A DNA stretch of 64,000 nt from Bacteroidota bacterium (GTDB taxonomy: Bacteria > Bacteroidota > Bacteroidia > Chitinophagales > Chitinophagaceae): assembly GCA_018266555.1 (NCBI GenBank), contig JAFEAF010000008.1, positions 23,524 to 87,523 on the forward strand, given 5' to 3'. How positions within the stretch are numbered: the first letter of the stretch is position 1; each line of letters opens with the position of its first letter. Positions 1-9,106 of this stretch are shown piece after piece. A program made the position numbers and the translations under genes. The notes beneath the pieces are model-generated. The model worked only from the letters and a program-made list of their open reading frames with translations. It had not been told where the DNA came from and did no database searches.

Positions 1-305
1 AGCCCAAAACAAATATTGGCAAAACCTAACTCCCGGAGTATAGGGAAACTGTCAGGACTATCAAAATGGAAGATATGCTTGGCAGTGAATTCTGGATTTT
101 TCACTTGTTTTACTCCAGCTAAAAACAAACGAAGTCCGACAGCCGAAAAAATGAACCATTTACAGAAAAGTTCAAATCTCAAAGCAGTTCCATTGGTGAA
201 ATGTTCGGCCACAAAACCAATTACAGGCACAATAAAAGTCAAAGCCGTTACACTGGTGATATAAAACCAATTAGGTTTGTCGTTCTTGTTATTTAATATT
301 TTCAT
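1..305 (-). CDS. Membrane protein, 3' part cut off by window edge
   Basis: An open frame runs on the minus strand from an ATG at 303-305 to the window edge, about 101 codons with no stop. It begins MKILNNKNDKPNWFYITSV. Two hydrophobic stretches are visible, around residues 16-33 and 45-62, so it is probably a small multi-pass inner-membrane protein. The visible part ends with the phrase RELGFANICFG, which resembles small uncharacterised membrane proteins of the DUF6790 kind; that family name is from memory and is not secure. It lies downstream of secDF in the same direction, but the secDF terminator separates them, so it is probably a separate transcription unit. No function can be assigned. 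Confidence 0.6.
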   Translation of the reverse strand, partial: MKILNNKNDKPNWFYITSVTALTFIVPVIGFVAEHFTNGTALRFELFCKWFIFSAVGLRLFLAGVKQVKNPEFTAKHIFHFDSPDSFPILRELGFANICFG

Positions 306-400
306 CTGTATTTGTTCCCCGTTTTTTACAAATCGTTTAGCCGATATGTGCTACAATTGCGTATTTACAACCTATCTGCTTAGAAAATTATATTTTAATA

Positions 401-434
401 AAAAATCCCTTCTTAAACCGAGAAGGGATTTTTA
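401..434 (-). terminator. Rho-independent terminator of secDF
   Basis: A perfect 12-bp inverted repeat (402-413 with 421-432, arms AAAATCCCTTCT and AGAAGGGATTTT) encloses a 7-nt loop. Read on the minus strand it is followed by a T-rich tract. It sits 24 bp after the secDF stop codon. Confidence 0.85.
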
Positions 435-457
435 TCGCAACAAAAATTCAATTGAAA

Positions 458-3400
458 TTATGATTTAGCTGTTTCGGGCTTAACTGTTTTTTTCTTGACT
501 TCCATTGTAGATGCATCAGCAGCACCGAGTGGTTTTTTCTTATCCAGGTCCATTAATATAGGAGCGGCAACAAAAACTGAAGAATACGTTCCCGTGACGA
601 CACCGACGAGCATAGCAAATGCAAAACCTCTTGTTACTTCCCCGCCTACAAGGAAAAGGATTAGGATGGTTAAAAATACCGTTAACGAGGTCATGATGGT
701 ACGGCTCAGCGTATCATTTACAGCCCGGTTAATAATGGTTCCTTTATCTACTCCCCGCATTTCACGTGCATACTCCCGGATCCGGTCAAAGACGATCACA
801 GTATCATTCATTGAGAAACCAATCACCGTCAATACTGCGGCAATGAAATGCTGGTCAATTTCCAGGGGGAATGGCATTATTTCTCTTGCAAAAGAAAATA
901 CGGTCAGCGTAACCAATACATCGTGTAATAATGAAAAGATAGTTCCCAGGGAATATCTCCAGTCCCTGAAACGAATAAAAATGTAAAGGAAGATTACAAG
1001 CAAAGCAAAAATAGTTGCTTTAACTGCCCCTTTTTTCAGATCATCTGAAATGGTTGGCAAAACTGTCTTTGATCCTAATTTATACTTTTGATCAAATTGC
1101 TGATAGGAGATGCCGGATGGGAGATGTGGCTGCAATCCTTGCATCAGCTTAGTTTCTACAATTGAATCAACACTCTGCCCTGTATTCTGTATCAGGTATG
1201 CTGTAGTGATATCAAGCGTGGCATTATCACCAACCGTTTTGATAATAGGATAGTCTCCTTCAAAAGTTTTTTTCAACTCATCACGAATCTGCTCCACATT
1301 TACTGCTTTATCAAATCGAATTGTGTAGCTGCGGCCACCTTTGAATTCCACACCTTCATCAAACCCGTTAAAAAATGAGGCTACACCGCCTATCAATACA
1401 AAAATGGAAATGATGTATGTTACTTTTCTGTATTGAATAAATTTGAAATTCGCATGTTTGAAAATACGGCGGGATACTCCGGTAAAATATTTGAGGTGAT
1501 GTTTTTTATTGGTAAACCAATCCGTAACCCAACGGCTTACTAAAATTCCGCAGAACAATGAAAGAAGAATACCAAGTATTTGAGTAGTTGCAAAACCCCT
1601 CACCGGGCCTAATCCAAAATAAAACAAAATGATAGCAGTCATCAATACCGTCATGTGTGCATCCAGAACAGGAGGCAGAGAGCGTTTGTATCCTTCATTG
1701 ATTGCAGGTATATATCCTTTGCCTTTGGTCAGCTCTTCTTTGATACGCTCGTAAATGATCACATTTGTATCCACGGCCATACCGATAGTTAATACAAGTC
1801 CGGCAATACCCGGCGCAGTTAATGTAGCATGCAATGCGGATAATACACCGACTGTGAAAAGCAAGTTTAAAATCAAAGCGATATTGGCAATCCATCCGCT
1901 TGTATTATAGTACACCAGCATCAACAGGAAAATCACGATGAATGAAAAAGCAAATGCTTTCATACCACCATTAATGGCTTCTTTTCCTAATGTAGGACCT
2001 ACCTGTTGTTCTGCAACAATTTTTGCCGGTGCTGGCAGTCTTCCGCTTTTTAAAATATTGGCAAGATCCTGGGCTTCCTGTTCAGTGAAATTTCCGGAAA
2101 TGCTGGAACGACCGCCTTCAATTTTGTCATTTACCCTCGGCGCAGAGTAAATAAGATTATCCAATGCAATGGCAATGAACTTACCTTTATTTTGCCCGGT
2201 CATATCGGCCCATATCCGGGCACCGGTAGGATTCATAGACATGGTTACTTCTACCCTTCCGGACATAGGGTCATAATCCTGACCGGCATTGGTAACCGCA
2301 TCGCCCTCGAGTTTGGCTTTATCACGGCCAAAAGTTTTAATTCCGTATAAAGGAAGAATACCCGCTTTCTTTTCCTGGTCATTTTCAGGCATGCCATACA
2401 TGAAATACAGATCAGAAGGAAATTGCAATCTAACTGCAGGTGATTCCAGGAAACCTCTTACTAATGCAGTATCGGTCTCTTTTACATAACCAATAATTCC
2501 ATTGTCGAGAGGTCTGCCGGATTGATCCAGGCTGAATTGAATATAATTTGCGAGATGTTTTTTGGAATCATCGGCAGTTGTGTTAGCAGTAGATTGCTGA
2601 TTGGTTCCGGTATCTGTTCCGGCAACCTTGCTTAATTGGGTAGAAAGATTATGTGAAGTATCAGTTGTCTTAGCAATTTTTGAAGTATCCTCAACTTTTT
2701 TTGCAACCTCTTGCTTTTTCCGGGTGCTGTCTGTTGTCTTTGCAGCCGTGTCTTTAGATTTTGATTTGCCGCCCATCATGGTAAAAAAAGCATCATCTGC
2801 TTTTTGCAGGCTTCCATTTTTTACCAACTCATCAATACCATATAATTCCCAGAATTGGAGATTGGCAGAAGATTGCAAATATTTTCTCACCCGTTCCCTG
2901 TCGAGAATTCCAGGCAATTCGACTGTGATGATACCACGTTGCCTATCGGGATTGATGCTGGGTTGGGCCACGCCAAACTGATCAATACGTGTGGTGAGTA
3001 CTTTAAATGTACGGTCAAAGGCAGCATTTGCTTCTTTGCGCAATGCACTTTCAACTTTGCTGTCATTATCGTTGATATTAATAATATCCTTATTCCCTGA
3101 AGCAAATATGGAAGCGAGCCGGCCGTTAGGGTTTGCTTTTTTATACTCTTCAACAAAAAGTGAAATAAAATCAGCAGCACTGTTTTTCTTTCTCAATTCT
3201 GCGTTATTCAGCGCTTGTAAAAAAGCAGGGTCATGAGAATTATTGGATAAAGCCCGAAGCAATCCCGACATTTCCACTTCCAGAGTCACGTTCATACCGC
3301 CCTGTAGGTCGAGGCCTAAATTCAATTCATTTTCTTTTGCTTTTTCGTAGCTGATCTTACCAGTAGGGCCATACGTAATCGTAACATCCTTGGTGCTATC

Positions 3401-3625
3401 CAGTAAACGCTTCAACCGATTTTCATAAATGTGGCTAAGCGAATCGGGAAGTTGGGAAGCAGATGTATATTTTGCTGCTTCAGGATACTGAGTTTTTACA
3501 TAGCTCAACGCACGGGCCTGCATTTTTTTCTCATGGCTTTTTATCAACCATGTAAAGGAAAGCTGGTAAACAGAAACTACAATCAGTACAATGGTAAAAA
3601 AACGGACCAAACCTTTCAGTTGCAT
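458..3625 (-). CDS. secDF: Protein translocase subunit SecDF (fused SecD-SecF)
   Basis: SecDF is the inner-membrane, proton-driven accessory of SecYEG that pulls exported proteins from the periplasmic side. At 1055 residues this is SecD and SecF in one chain, the usual form in Bacteroidota. TM1 lies at about residues 8-27. The SecD signature LGLDLQGG (103-110) opens the large periplasmic P1 domain. A block of TM helices near 555-700 carries TIGMAVDTNVIIYERI, and the SecF half starts near residue 745 with its own TM block and the matching phrase GFSMNDTVIVFDRIRE. A lysine-, threonine- and aspartate-rich low-complexity stretch (about 286-356) interrupts P1 and looks like a flexible lineage-specific insert. 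The C-terminal tail is basic. It is transcribed alone, from a promoter at 3699-3730 to a terminator at 401-434. Confidence 0.97.
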   Translation of the reverse strand: MQLKGLVRFFTIVLIVVSVYQLSFTWLIKSHEKKMQARALSYVKTQYPEAAKYTSASQLPDSLSHIYENRLKRLLDSTKDVTITYGPTGKISYEKAKENELNLGLDLQGGMNVTLEVEMSGLLRALSNNSHDPAFLQALNNAELRKKNSAADFISLFVEEYKKANPNGRLASIFASGNKDIININDNDSKVESALRKEANAAFDRTFKVLTTRIDQFGVAQPSINPDRQRGIITVELPGILDRERVRKYLQSSANLQFWELYGIDELVKNGSLQKADDAFFTMMGGKSKSKDTAAKTTDSTRKKQEVAKKVEDTSKIAKTTDTSHNLSTQLSKVAGTDTGTNQQSTANTTADDSKKHLANYIQFSLDQSGRPLDNGIIGYVKETDTALVRGFLESPAVRLQFPSDLYFMYGMPENDQEKKAGILPLYGIKTFGRDKAKLEGDAVTNAGQDYDPMSGRVEVTMSMNPTGARIWADMTGQNKGKFIAIALDNLIYSAPRVNDKIEGGRSSISGNFTEQEAQDLANILKSGRLPAPAKIVAEQQVGPTLGKEAINGGMKAFAFSFIVIFLLMLVYYNTSGWIANIALILNLLFTVGVLSALHATLTAPGIAGLVLTIGMAVDTNVIIYERIKEELTKGKGYIPAINEGYKRSLPPVLDAHMTVLMTAIILFYFGLGPVRGFATTQILGILLSLFCGILVSRWVTDWFTNKKHHLKYFTGVSRRIFKHANFKFIQYRKVTYIISIFVLIGGVASFFNGFDEGVEFKGGRSYTIRFDKAVNVEQIRDELKKTFEGDYPIIKTVGDNATLDITTAYLIQNTGQSVDSIVETKLMQGLQPHLPSGISYQQFDQKYKLGSKTVLPTISDDLKKGAVKATIFALLVIFLYIFIRFRDWRYSLGTIFSLLHDVLVTLTVFSFAREIMPFPLEIDQHFIAAVLTVIGFSMNDTVIVFDRIREYAREMRGVDKGTIINRAVNDTLSRTIMTSLTVFLTILILFLVGGEVTRGFAFAMLVGVVTGTYSSVFVAAPILMDLDKKKPLGAADASTMEVKKKTVKPETAKS

Positions 3626-3698
3626 ACTATTTCTGGTTTATTTTTACAGTGACCGGTATTATTGTGTACTCCGGTCTTAGGTGATTTTTTAGAGTGTG

Positions 3699-3730
3699 CA
3701 AAGATAGCCTTTCAGATTAACTTCTCCCAA
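3699..3730 (-). promoter_or_regulatory. secDF: Bacteroidota-type promoter for secDF
   Basis: Read on the minus strand, TTG (3728-3730) and TATCTTTG (3699-3706) are separated by 21 nt. This fits the Bacteroidota primary-sigma consensus TTG / TAnnTTTG. The -7 box ends 73 bp before the secDF start codon. Confidence 0.6.
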
Positions 3731-3783
3731 TTAAAAAATGCTTGCTTTGGGTTGGTTTCTAAAAACTTAACTGCCATCGGTCT

Positions 3784-3791
3784 TACCTTTG
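3784..3791 (+). promoter_or_regulatory. Candidate -7 box of the serine hydrolase gene
   Basis: TACCTTTG matches TAnnTTTG exactly and ends 7 bp before the ATG at 3799, which would give a very short or absent leader. No -33 TTG sits at the ideal distance. Confidence 0.4.
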
Positions 3792-3798
3792 AGAAGCT

Positions 3799-5105
3799 AT
3801 GAATAAACAACTACCAATCATCTTAGGAATTTTATTTTTTATGAATACCCTCCCTTCTTGTGGCCCGGAGCGTCAAAGTACCAAAAAGTATCCCGCTTAT
3901 CCTGATACTAATTCCGGCAGGGCCACCTTTTTTAAAAGTCTACTGGAAAACGATTCATTTCTTGCTGATTCGGTCCTGAAGAACAATGATGCACTGAGGG
4001 TACAGATCATTTATACTCAAATTGACAGGGGGAAAAATGGCAAACCTAAATTCACCGATTACTTTTATAACGTTGATACCAACTCTTATTTTTATCCCGC
4101 TTCAACTGTAAAACTTCCTATCGCATTGCTGGCATTGCAAAAATTGAATGACCTCAACATTCCGGGGCTCGATAGAAATACAACTATGATCACAGAAGCA
4201 AACTATAATGGACAATCTCAAGTTTACAACGATCCCACTACTGCCGACGGAAGGCCTACGATTGCACATTATATTAAAAAGATTTTCCTGGCAAGTGATA
4301 ATGATGCATTCAACCGTTTGTACGAATTTCTTGGACAGGAATACATCAACAATACTTTGCATCAAATGGGATATAAAGATGCCCAGATTTTGCACCGGCT
4401 TGAAATCAGTTTAAGTGAAGATGAAAACAGGCATACCAATCCTGTACTTTTTTATGATGCTCATGGAAAGGTGATATATCAGAAACCCGCTGAATTCAGT
4501 AAAATGATATATGCTCCACGAAATACCAAACTGGGCAATGGTTATTTAAGCAATAATAAAATTATAATGAACCATTTGATTTTTCAAAAAAGAATCGTTT
4601 AGCATTACTGGATTTGCATACAATTATGAGAAGTGTGGTTTTCCCGGACCAGGTTTCGGCAGGGCAGCGTTTCCACTTAAATTCTGAAGATTATGGATTT
4701 GTCAGAAAATATATGTCAATGTTCCCCCGAGAGTCAAGGTACCCGTCTTATGACAATACTGAATTCCCGGATACTTATGTAAAATTTTTATTGTTTGGCG
4801 GAGAAAAAAAATGGCCTGACAGTAATATCCGTATTTTAAATAAACCGGGTGACGCTTACGGATTCATGCTTGATATTGATTACGTAGCTGATTTTAAAAA
4901 TAATATTGAGTTTATGGTTTCAGCAGTGATTTATTGCAACAGTGATGGTATTCTCAATGACGATAAATATGATTATGATACTATAGCATATCCTTTTTTC
5001 AGGCACCTGGGCCGGGTCATTTACAATTATGAAATGAAAAGGAAACGAAAACATGTACCCGATCTTTCTTCCTTTCGATTTAATTACGAAGAGCAGGAAC
5101 CTTAA
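3799..5105 (+). pseudogene. Class A beta-lactamase-like serine hydrolase lipoprotein, frameshifted
   Basis: Two consecutive reading frames together encode one protein of about 435 residues. The first (3799-4602) has a lipoprotein signal with lipobox LPSC (Cys21), the active-site STVK (Ser102-Lys105) and SDN (166-168), all in the order seen in class A beta-lactamase-like enzymes. Its last codons read as nonsense after NNKII. The -1 frame continues sensibly from there (NEPFDFSKKNRLALLDL...) to 5105, and includes KPG, which may replace the usual KTG motif. The shift lies between 4560 and 4569 and would be repaired by one extra A in the AT-rich run. It may be a real inactivating deletion or a sequence error. 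Without the second half the protein lacks the third active-site motif. The gene is divergent from secDF and followed by a separate aminotransferase gene. Confidence 0.8.
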
Positions 5106-5119
5106 TCATCCTGAATCCC

Positions 5120-5127
5120 TACATTTG
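5120..5127 (+). promoter_or_regulatory. Candidate -7 box of the aminotransferase gene
   Basis: TACATTTG is an exact TAnnTTTG match, 20 bp before the ATG at 5148. A good -33 element is not visible. Confidence 0.4.
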
Positions 5128-5147
5128 CGCAGCCAATTAAAATTATT

Positions 5148-6338
5148 ATGCAATTATCTTCCCGATTGAAACTTTTCAATGAACCGGAAACCCTGAAAAT
5201 GGCAAAACTCGGCCGTGAACTTCGTTCCAAAGGGCTTGATGTGATTGATCTGAGTCTTGGAGAACCCGATTTTGATACTCCGGAACATATAAAACAATCA
5301 GCCATAAAAGCGATTCAGGATAATTGGAGCCATTATACTCCGGTTGCCGGATATCCTGAACTGCGTGACGCAGTTTGTACAAAACTTAAAAGGGATAATT
5401 CTCTTGATTACAAGCCTGAAAATATTGTGGTTTCAACAGGCGCCAAGCAAAGCCTTGCCAATGCAGTATTGGCCGTGGTGGATAAAGGAGATGAAGTTAT
5501 CATCCCAACACCATACTGGGTCACTTACTCTGAAATTGTAAAATTAGGCGAAGCAGTTCCGAGGCTTATTAGAACTTCGATTAAAAACAAATACAAACTC
5601 ACTGCAGAAGAACTCGAAGCTCAGATTACAGATAAAACAAAACTTTTTATTTTTTCATCCCCTTGTAACCCTACAGGATCTGTTTATAGTAAAGAAGAAT
5701 TGAAAGCTTTGGCTGATGTATTTGCCAAACATCCAAAGGTGTTCATCATTTCCGATGAAATTTATGAGTATATCAATTTCGTAGACAAACATGAGTCTAT
5801 TGCCCAGTTTGACTTTATCAAAGACCGGGTGATCATCATCAATGGGCTGAGTAAAGGATTTGCTATGACCGGGTATCGCCTCGGATATATTGCTTCGCAT
5901 GCTGATATTGCAAAAGCCTGTGAAAAACTTCAGGGACAATTCACCAGCGGAACGAATTCAATTACTCAACGGGCCGGCATTACGGCGCTGACCTCCGATC
6001 TTCGGCCTACGGAAGCTATGGTAAAGGAGTTTGGACGCAGGAGAAAAAGAGTGATGGAATTTCTTGCAGAAATTCCCGGCATACAATGCGTAGAACCTGA
6101 TGGTGCATTTTATGTTTTCCCGGTAATAAAAAATTATTTCAGAAAATCTCCCGGTAGCGAAATAATCAATAACGCTGATGACCTTTGCATGTATTTATTG
6201 CATACTGCTCATGTGTCCACAGTGACCGGGTCGGCATTTGGTGAACCCGATTGCATCCGTATTTCTTTTGCCAACAGCATGTCAAAAATTGAAGAAGCAT
6301 ATAAAAGACTGAAAGAAGCTTTTGCAAAACTGAAGTAA
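5148..6338 (+). CDS. PLP-dependent class I aminotransferase, aspartate aminotransferase-like
   Basis: This is a 396-residue fold-type I aminotransferase. The N-terminal substrate-loop phrase SLGEPDFDTPEHI, then YTPVAGYPELRDAV, the cofactor-site VSTGAKQSLAN, SSPCNPTGSVY, and the lysine motif NGLSKGFAMTGYRLGYI (PLP Schiff-base Lys236) are all present. The C-terminal CIRISFANS supplies the carboxylate-binding arginine. Length and motifs match the subgroup Ib aspartate aminotransferases, which move amino groups between aspartate and 2-oxoglutarate in the cytoplasm. The exact amino-acid preference cannot be read from sequence, so no symbol is given. The gene appears monocistronic, with a TAnnTTTG box just upstream. 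Its stop codon is only 3 bp from the convergent coaE stop, so the two transcripts probably overlap. Confidence 0.92.
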   Translation: MQLSSRLKLFNEPETLKMAKLGRELRSKGLDVIDLSLGEPDFDTPEHIKQSAIKAIQDNWSHYTPVAGYPELRDAVCTKLKRDNSLDYKPENIVVSTGAKQSLANAVLAVVDKGDEVIIPTPYWVTYSEIVKLGEAVPRLIRTSIKNKYKLTAEELEAQITDKTKLFIFSSPCNPTGSVYSKEELKALADVFAKHPKVFIISDEIYEYINFVDKHESIAQFDFIKDRVIIINGLSKGFAMTGYRLGYIASHADIAKACEKLQGQFTSGTNSITQRAGITALTSDLRPTEAMVKEFGRRRKRVMEFLAEIPGIQCVEPDGAFYVFPVIKNYFRKSPGSEIINNADDLCMYLLHTAHVSTVTGSAFGEPDCIRISFANSMSKIEEAYKRLKEAFAKLK

Positions 6339-6341
6339 CAT

Positions 6342-6965
6342 TCATTGATTTTCTTTGGGTTTTCTATCGGACAAATGAGATAAGCTGATGAGTTTTTGGT
6401 GCAATTCTAAAACCTGGGGAATGAGCAATTGCGTTTCGTCATTTATCAAAATAAAATCGCACCGTTTCATTTTTTCTTCTTCATTCATTTGCCTGCTCAG
6501 CCTTTTTATCACTTCATCCCTATTTAAACTATCTCGTTTCATCGCCCGTTCTATTCTCAAATTTTCAGCCGCTTTAACACCAATAACATAATCCAGCATT
6601 TTATCCGCTCCGCTCTCAAATAATAGAGCAGCTTCTTTAATGACATAAGGTGAGGTTTGTCTTTTTATCCATTGCTCAGCATCATTAATTGTTGCAGGAT
6701 GTACAATAGCATTCAGTAAATCCAGTTTTCCGGGATCATTAAAAACGACTGATGCTATGAAGGAGCGATCGAGAACATTATTTTTATAAGCTTGTTCCCC
6801 AAAATTTTTACATATATCACTTTTCAGTTTTTCATCTGTATTCATCAGATTCTTGGCTGCTTCATCCGCATAATAAACAGGAACAGCAAGTAACTCAAAA
6901 AGCTTTGCAACGGTAGTTTTCCCGCTACCAATGCCACCGGTTAAGCCAATCCGAAGTGCGTTCAT
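6342..6965 (-). CDS. coaE: Dephospho-CoA kinase
   Basis: CoaE phosphorylates the ribose 3'-OH of dephospho-CoA, the last step of coenzyme A synthesis, in the cytoplasm. The 207-residue protein starts with the P-loop GLTGGIGSGKTT (8-19), followed by the family phrases VYYADEAAKNLM, IVHPATI and EAALLFESGADK; the lid region near residues 145-160 is rich in Arg and Lys. The length is normal for the family. The gene lies at the 3' end of the nusB-DUF1573-yajC block, but a terminator-like hairpin lies between yajC and coaE. It may therefore depend on readthrough or on its own weak promoter within 6966-7030. Confidence 0.96.
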   Translation of the reverse strand: MNALRIGLTGGIGSGKTTVAKLFELLAVPVYYADEAAKNLMNTDEKLKSDICKNFGEQAYKNNVLDRSFIASVVFNDPGKLDLLNAIVHPATINDAEQWIKRQTSPYVIKEAALLFESGADKMLDYVIGVKAAENLRIERAMKRDSLNRDEVIKRLSRQMNEEEKMKRCDFILINDETQLLIPQVLELHQKLISLSHLSDRKPKENQ

Positions 6966-7030
6966 AATTACTTTGCTGAAAAGATTTCAGGGAAGTTAGT
7001 AAACAAGCATTAGTTGATAAAAAATTCAAA

Positions 7031-7066
7031 AAGAAAAAGAGGAACCTGGTTTCTGTTTCCTCTTAG
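7031..7066 (-). terminator. Terminator after yajC
   Basis: Inverted repeat AAGAGGAA (7037-7044) with TTCCTCTT (7057-7064). On the minus strand the hairpin runs into a TTTTTCTTTTT tract. It sits 21 bp past the yajC stop and ahead of coaE. Confidence 0.7.
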
Positions 7067-7086
7067 TTAATTTTCCGGACACTAAT

Positions 7087-7506
7087 TTATTTCTTGTCTG
7101 CTGTTGTAGCAGCTGCTGCTTTATTCAGTGCAGCGGTCCATTCCATACTGATTGCAGATTTTTCAATTTTAATATAACTGCCGGGGCTTACTTCAAGATT
7201 CAGGGTACTATCTTCATTGATCTTATTAATACTGCCGTGAATCCCCGCTATAGTAACGATCTTATCCCCTTTCTGAAGATTTTGAATAAAATTCTTTTGG
7301 TTCTTGGCCTTTTTTGCCTGTGGACGAATAAAGAATAACCAGAAAACCAGGATCATCAGTCCTAAAAAGATAAATTGAAATCCGCCAAAACCAGATGCGC
7401 CGCCACTCTGGCTACTTCCACCGGTCCCGGTGGCTCCCGGTGGCACACAGGCGGTAAATGAAATTGCTACTGCAAATGAAACGAGATAAGAATAAATTGA
7501 TTTCAT
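7087..7506 (-). CDS. yajC: Preprotein translocase subunit YajC
   Basis: YajC is a small membrane protein that associates with SecDF at the translocon. The 139-residue protein has the family core: one TM helix (about 47-63) followed by IRPQAKKAKNQKNF, then the conserved LQKGDKIVTIAGIHG and a short beta domain. Unlike typical YajC, a second hydrophobic N-terminal segment comes first. It looks like a signal peptide ending in SFTAC (Cys20), followed by a Gly/Ser-rich linker. The protein could be lipid-anchored on the periplasmic side and also span the membrane, or simply have two TM helices. The C-terminal tail is Ala/Lys-rich. It follows the DUF1573 lipoprotein gene by 37 bp, so the two are probably co-transcribed, and it ends at a terminator. 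Confidence 0.94.
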   Translation of the reverse strand: MKSIYSYLVSFAVAISFTACVPPGATGTGGSSQSGGASGFGGFQFIFLGLMILVFWLFFIRPQAKKAKNQKNFIQNLQKGDKIVTIAGIHGSINKINEDSTLNLEVSPGSYIKIEKSAISMEWTAALNKAAAATTADKK

Positions 7507-7543
7507 GTTTGTTTAAGTTTATTAAAGCCTTGTTTAAATAGGT

Positions 7544-7987
7544 TTATTCGGTCACATCCACTTTGAATGTAAGCATCTGGGGATTCGGCTTTGTATTAGC
7601 CGTTACATAAATTTCTTTCGTATTTACCCCCACCCTGTTTTCACTGTTGAATTTTGCTTTGATCACGCCTTCTTGTCCGGGAGAATAGGGTTTGCCTGGT
7701 TTTTCAGGTATCGTACACCCACACCCTGCCGTGATATCGGTAATCACCAGGTTTTTTGTGCCGGTATTTTTAAAGTGAAATGCTACTTCTACCACCTGCC
7801 CTTCTTTTACTTTACCCAAATCAGAGTAAGTGGAATCCAGCCATTGCAGGGTGGTGTAATTACTGGTATCTTTCAATACCTTCTCTTTTTGATCCAGCGT
7901 TAATCCGGAACTGCCCGTTTTTTCATCAGCATTATGACAGGCTGCCATTATAAATATAGCTGCGATAAAAATTCCTGTTTTTTTCAT
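7544..7987 (-). CDS. DUF1573-domain lipoprotein
   Basis: A 147-residue lipoprotein with signal peptide and lipobox MAAC (Cys17). The body is a single DUF1573 domain, an immunoglobulin-like beta sandwich. Its landmark phrases are the FKNTGTKNLVITDITAGCGC segment (ending near residue 99) and FNSENRVGVNTKEIYVTANT. The adjacent cysteines in GCGC are a hallmark of the domain. The role of the family is not established. In Bacteroidota it commonly sits between nusB and yajC, as here, so the linkage looks ancestral. A TAnnTTTG box in the gap after nusB suggests it can be transcribed on its own, with yajC downstream in the same unit. Confidence 0.9.
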   Translation of the reverse strand: MKKTGIFIAAIFIMAACHNADEKTGSSGLTLDQKEKVLKDTSNYTTLQWLDSTYSDLGKVKEGQVVEVAFHFKNTGTKNLVITDITAGCGCTIPEKPGKPYSPGQEGVIKAKFNSENRVGVNTKEIYVTANTKPNPQMLTFKVDVTE

Positions 7988-8019
7988 GAAGACGATTTTG
8001 ATTTTAAATTATCGGGAGG

Positions 8020-8027
8020 CAAAGGTA
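8020..8027 (-). promoter_or_regulatory. Candidate -7 box of the DUF1573-yajC unit
   Basis: Read on the minus strand this is TACCTTTG, an exact TAnnTTTG match, 32 bp upstream of the DUF1573 start. It lies in the short gap after nusB. The nearest TTG is only 15 nt upstream, closer than ideal. Confidence 0.4.
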
Positions 8028-8057
8028 GAGAAAAGCCGGAAGCAATGAACTTTGCAA

Positions 8058-8984
8058 TTACACTTTTTTATATTCCACTTTATGCATTTTTCCCTGCTGT
8101 ACCAGCTCTTTATGAATGTTGTCCAATATTCCATTAACAAATTGGCCGCTTTGAGCCGTGCTGTATTCCTTTGCCAGGTCTATATATTCATTGATAGTAA
8201 CTTTCGGCGGGATCGTTTCAAAGTATAAAAATTCTGCCACACCCATTTTCATTAATATCATATCAAGCAAAGCTATCCGCTCCGGATCCCAGTTCTTTAA
8301 CTTGGGAATAATAAGCCCCTGCAGGTATTCATTCTTTTCCGCTACTGCTTTCAAAAGTTCTTTTGCGAAAACTTCCTTATCGGGAGTGACCATCTGTTTA
8401 AAATTAAAAGTGCCGGGTCTTTGTAAATAAGCTATTATCAACTGAACTACCAGTTCGCCATCATCATCCCAATTGGAAAAATTATCTTCCATGTGAGCAA
8501 TGAACTGATCATTGGAAAGAAATTTATCATTAATAATAAACTCAATGATCTTTTTTTCACTGTTTTTATCTCTTTCCGGTGTTATTATATAGGTTTTATA
8601 TTCACTCGTCTCAGTTAGTTCATGATAAATTTTTCTTACCAGTTCTTTATCGCAAATTAATAGGGGTTTCTCCAGGGTAAACTGTTCATTCAAAGATTTA
8701 TCCGCCAGGAGTTTTCGGATAAGTTCGTTATCAGAAATTTTTGTATTTACATGCAGGTCATCGTAAGAAGGTAGATGTTTCGAAGTACGATGCTTTGCAT
8801 CCTTTATTGCATAGCCTGCAACTTCAGTCAGAAAATAAATAAAATATACCAATAAGGAGCGGGTCTGATCGAAATGTTGTTGCAGGATTTTTTGCGGTTC
8901 ACCGGGTTTTACCGTGTTTTCCATTGTCATCATTGTGTAAAGTGTCTGCATCACTTTGACCCGGATATTTCTTCTGCTGATCAT
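8058..8984 (-). CDS. nusB: Transcription antitermination factor NusB, long form
   Basis: NusB binds boxA RNA with NusE (S10) and takes part in rRNA antitermination. The C-terminal third carries the family core: FAKELLKAVAEKNEYL, IPKLKNWDPERIALLDMIL and TINEYIDLAKEYSTAQSGQF. The N-terminus also has the NusB-like start ISRRNIRVKVMQTLYTMM. Between them lies a long extra segment of roughly 150 residues, so the protein is 308 residues against about 140 in E. coli; this extended form is usual in Bacteroidota. The ATG at 8982-8984 was preferred over an in-frame TTG two codons upstream because MISRRNIRVK is the natural N-terminus. It heads the nusB-DUF1573-yajC block. Confidence 0.93.
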   Translation of the reverse strand: MISRRNIRVKVMQTLYTMMTMENTVKPGEPQKILQQHFDQTRSLLVYFIYFLTEVAGYAIKDAKHRTSKHLPSYDDLHVNTKISDNELIRKLLADKSLNEQFTLEKPLLICDKELVRKIYHELTETSEYKTYIITPERDKNSEKKIIEFIINDKFLSNDQFIAHMEDNFSNWDDDGELVVQLIIAYLQRPGTFNFKQMVTPDKEVFAKELLKAVAEKNEYLQGLIIPKLKNWDPERIALLDMILMKMGVAEFLYFETIPPKVTINEYIDLAKEYSTAQSGQFVNGILDNIHKELVQQGKMHKVEYKKV

Positions 8985-9106
8985 TCTCAAGAGCTGTTTG
9001 AAGAGGCGAAATTAAGTATTTGGGGCTGATATAAGCCGCCTGGGGTTTTTCTTTTTTAAAATTTTAAATAATTTATAGAAATTTAGAAGTGTTTAATTTT
9101 TTTGAT

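Noticed and set aside
16..264. Open frame on the plus strand of 82 codons
   Set aside because: It overlaps a better minus-strand frame (1-305) with membrane-protein features; the plus-strand text is low-complexity Lys/Ser and has no resemblance to a protein family.
4586..4592. A6G heptamer in the split hydrolase gene, possible programmed -1 frameshift
   Set aside because: In the reading frame of the upstream part it is not phased as A-AAA-AAG, and coherent downstream-frame protein already starts before it (from about 4569), so slippage there would come too late.
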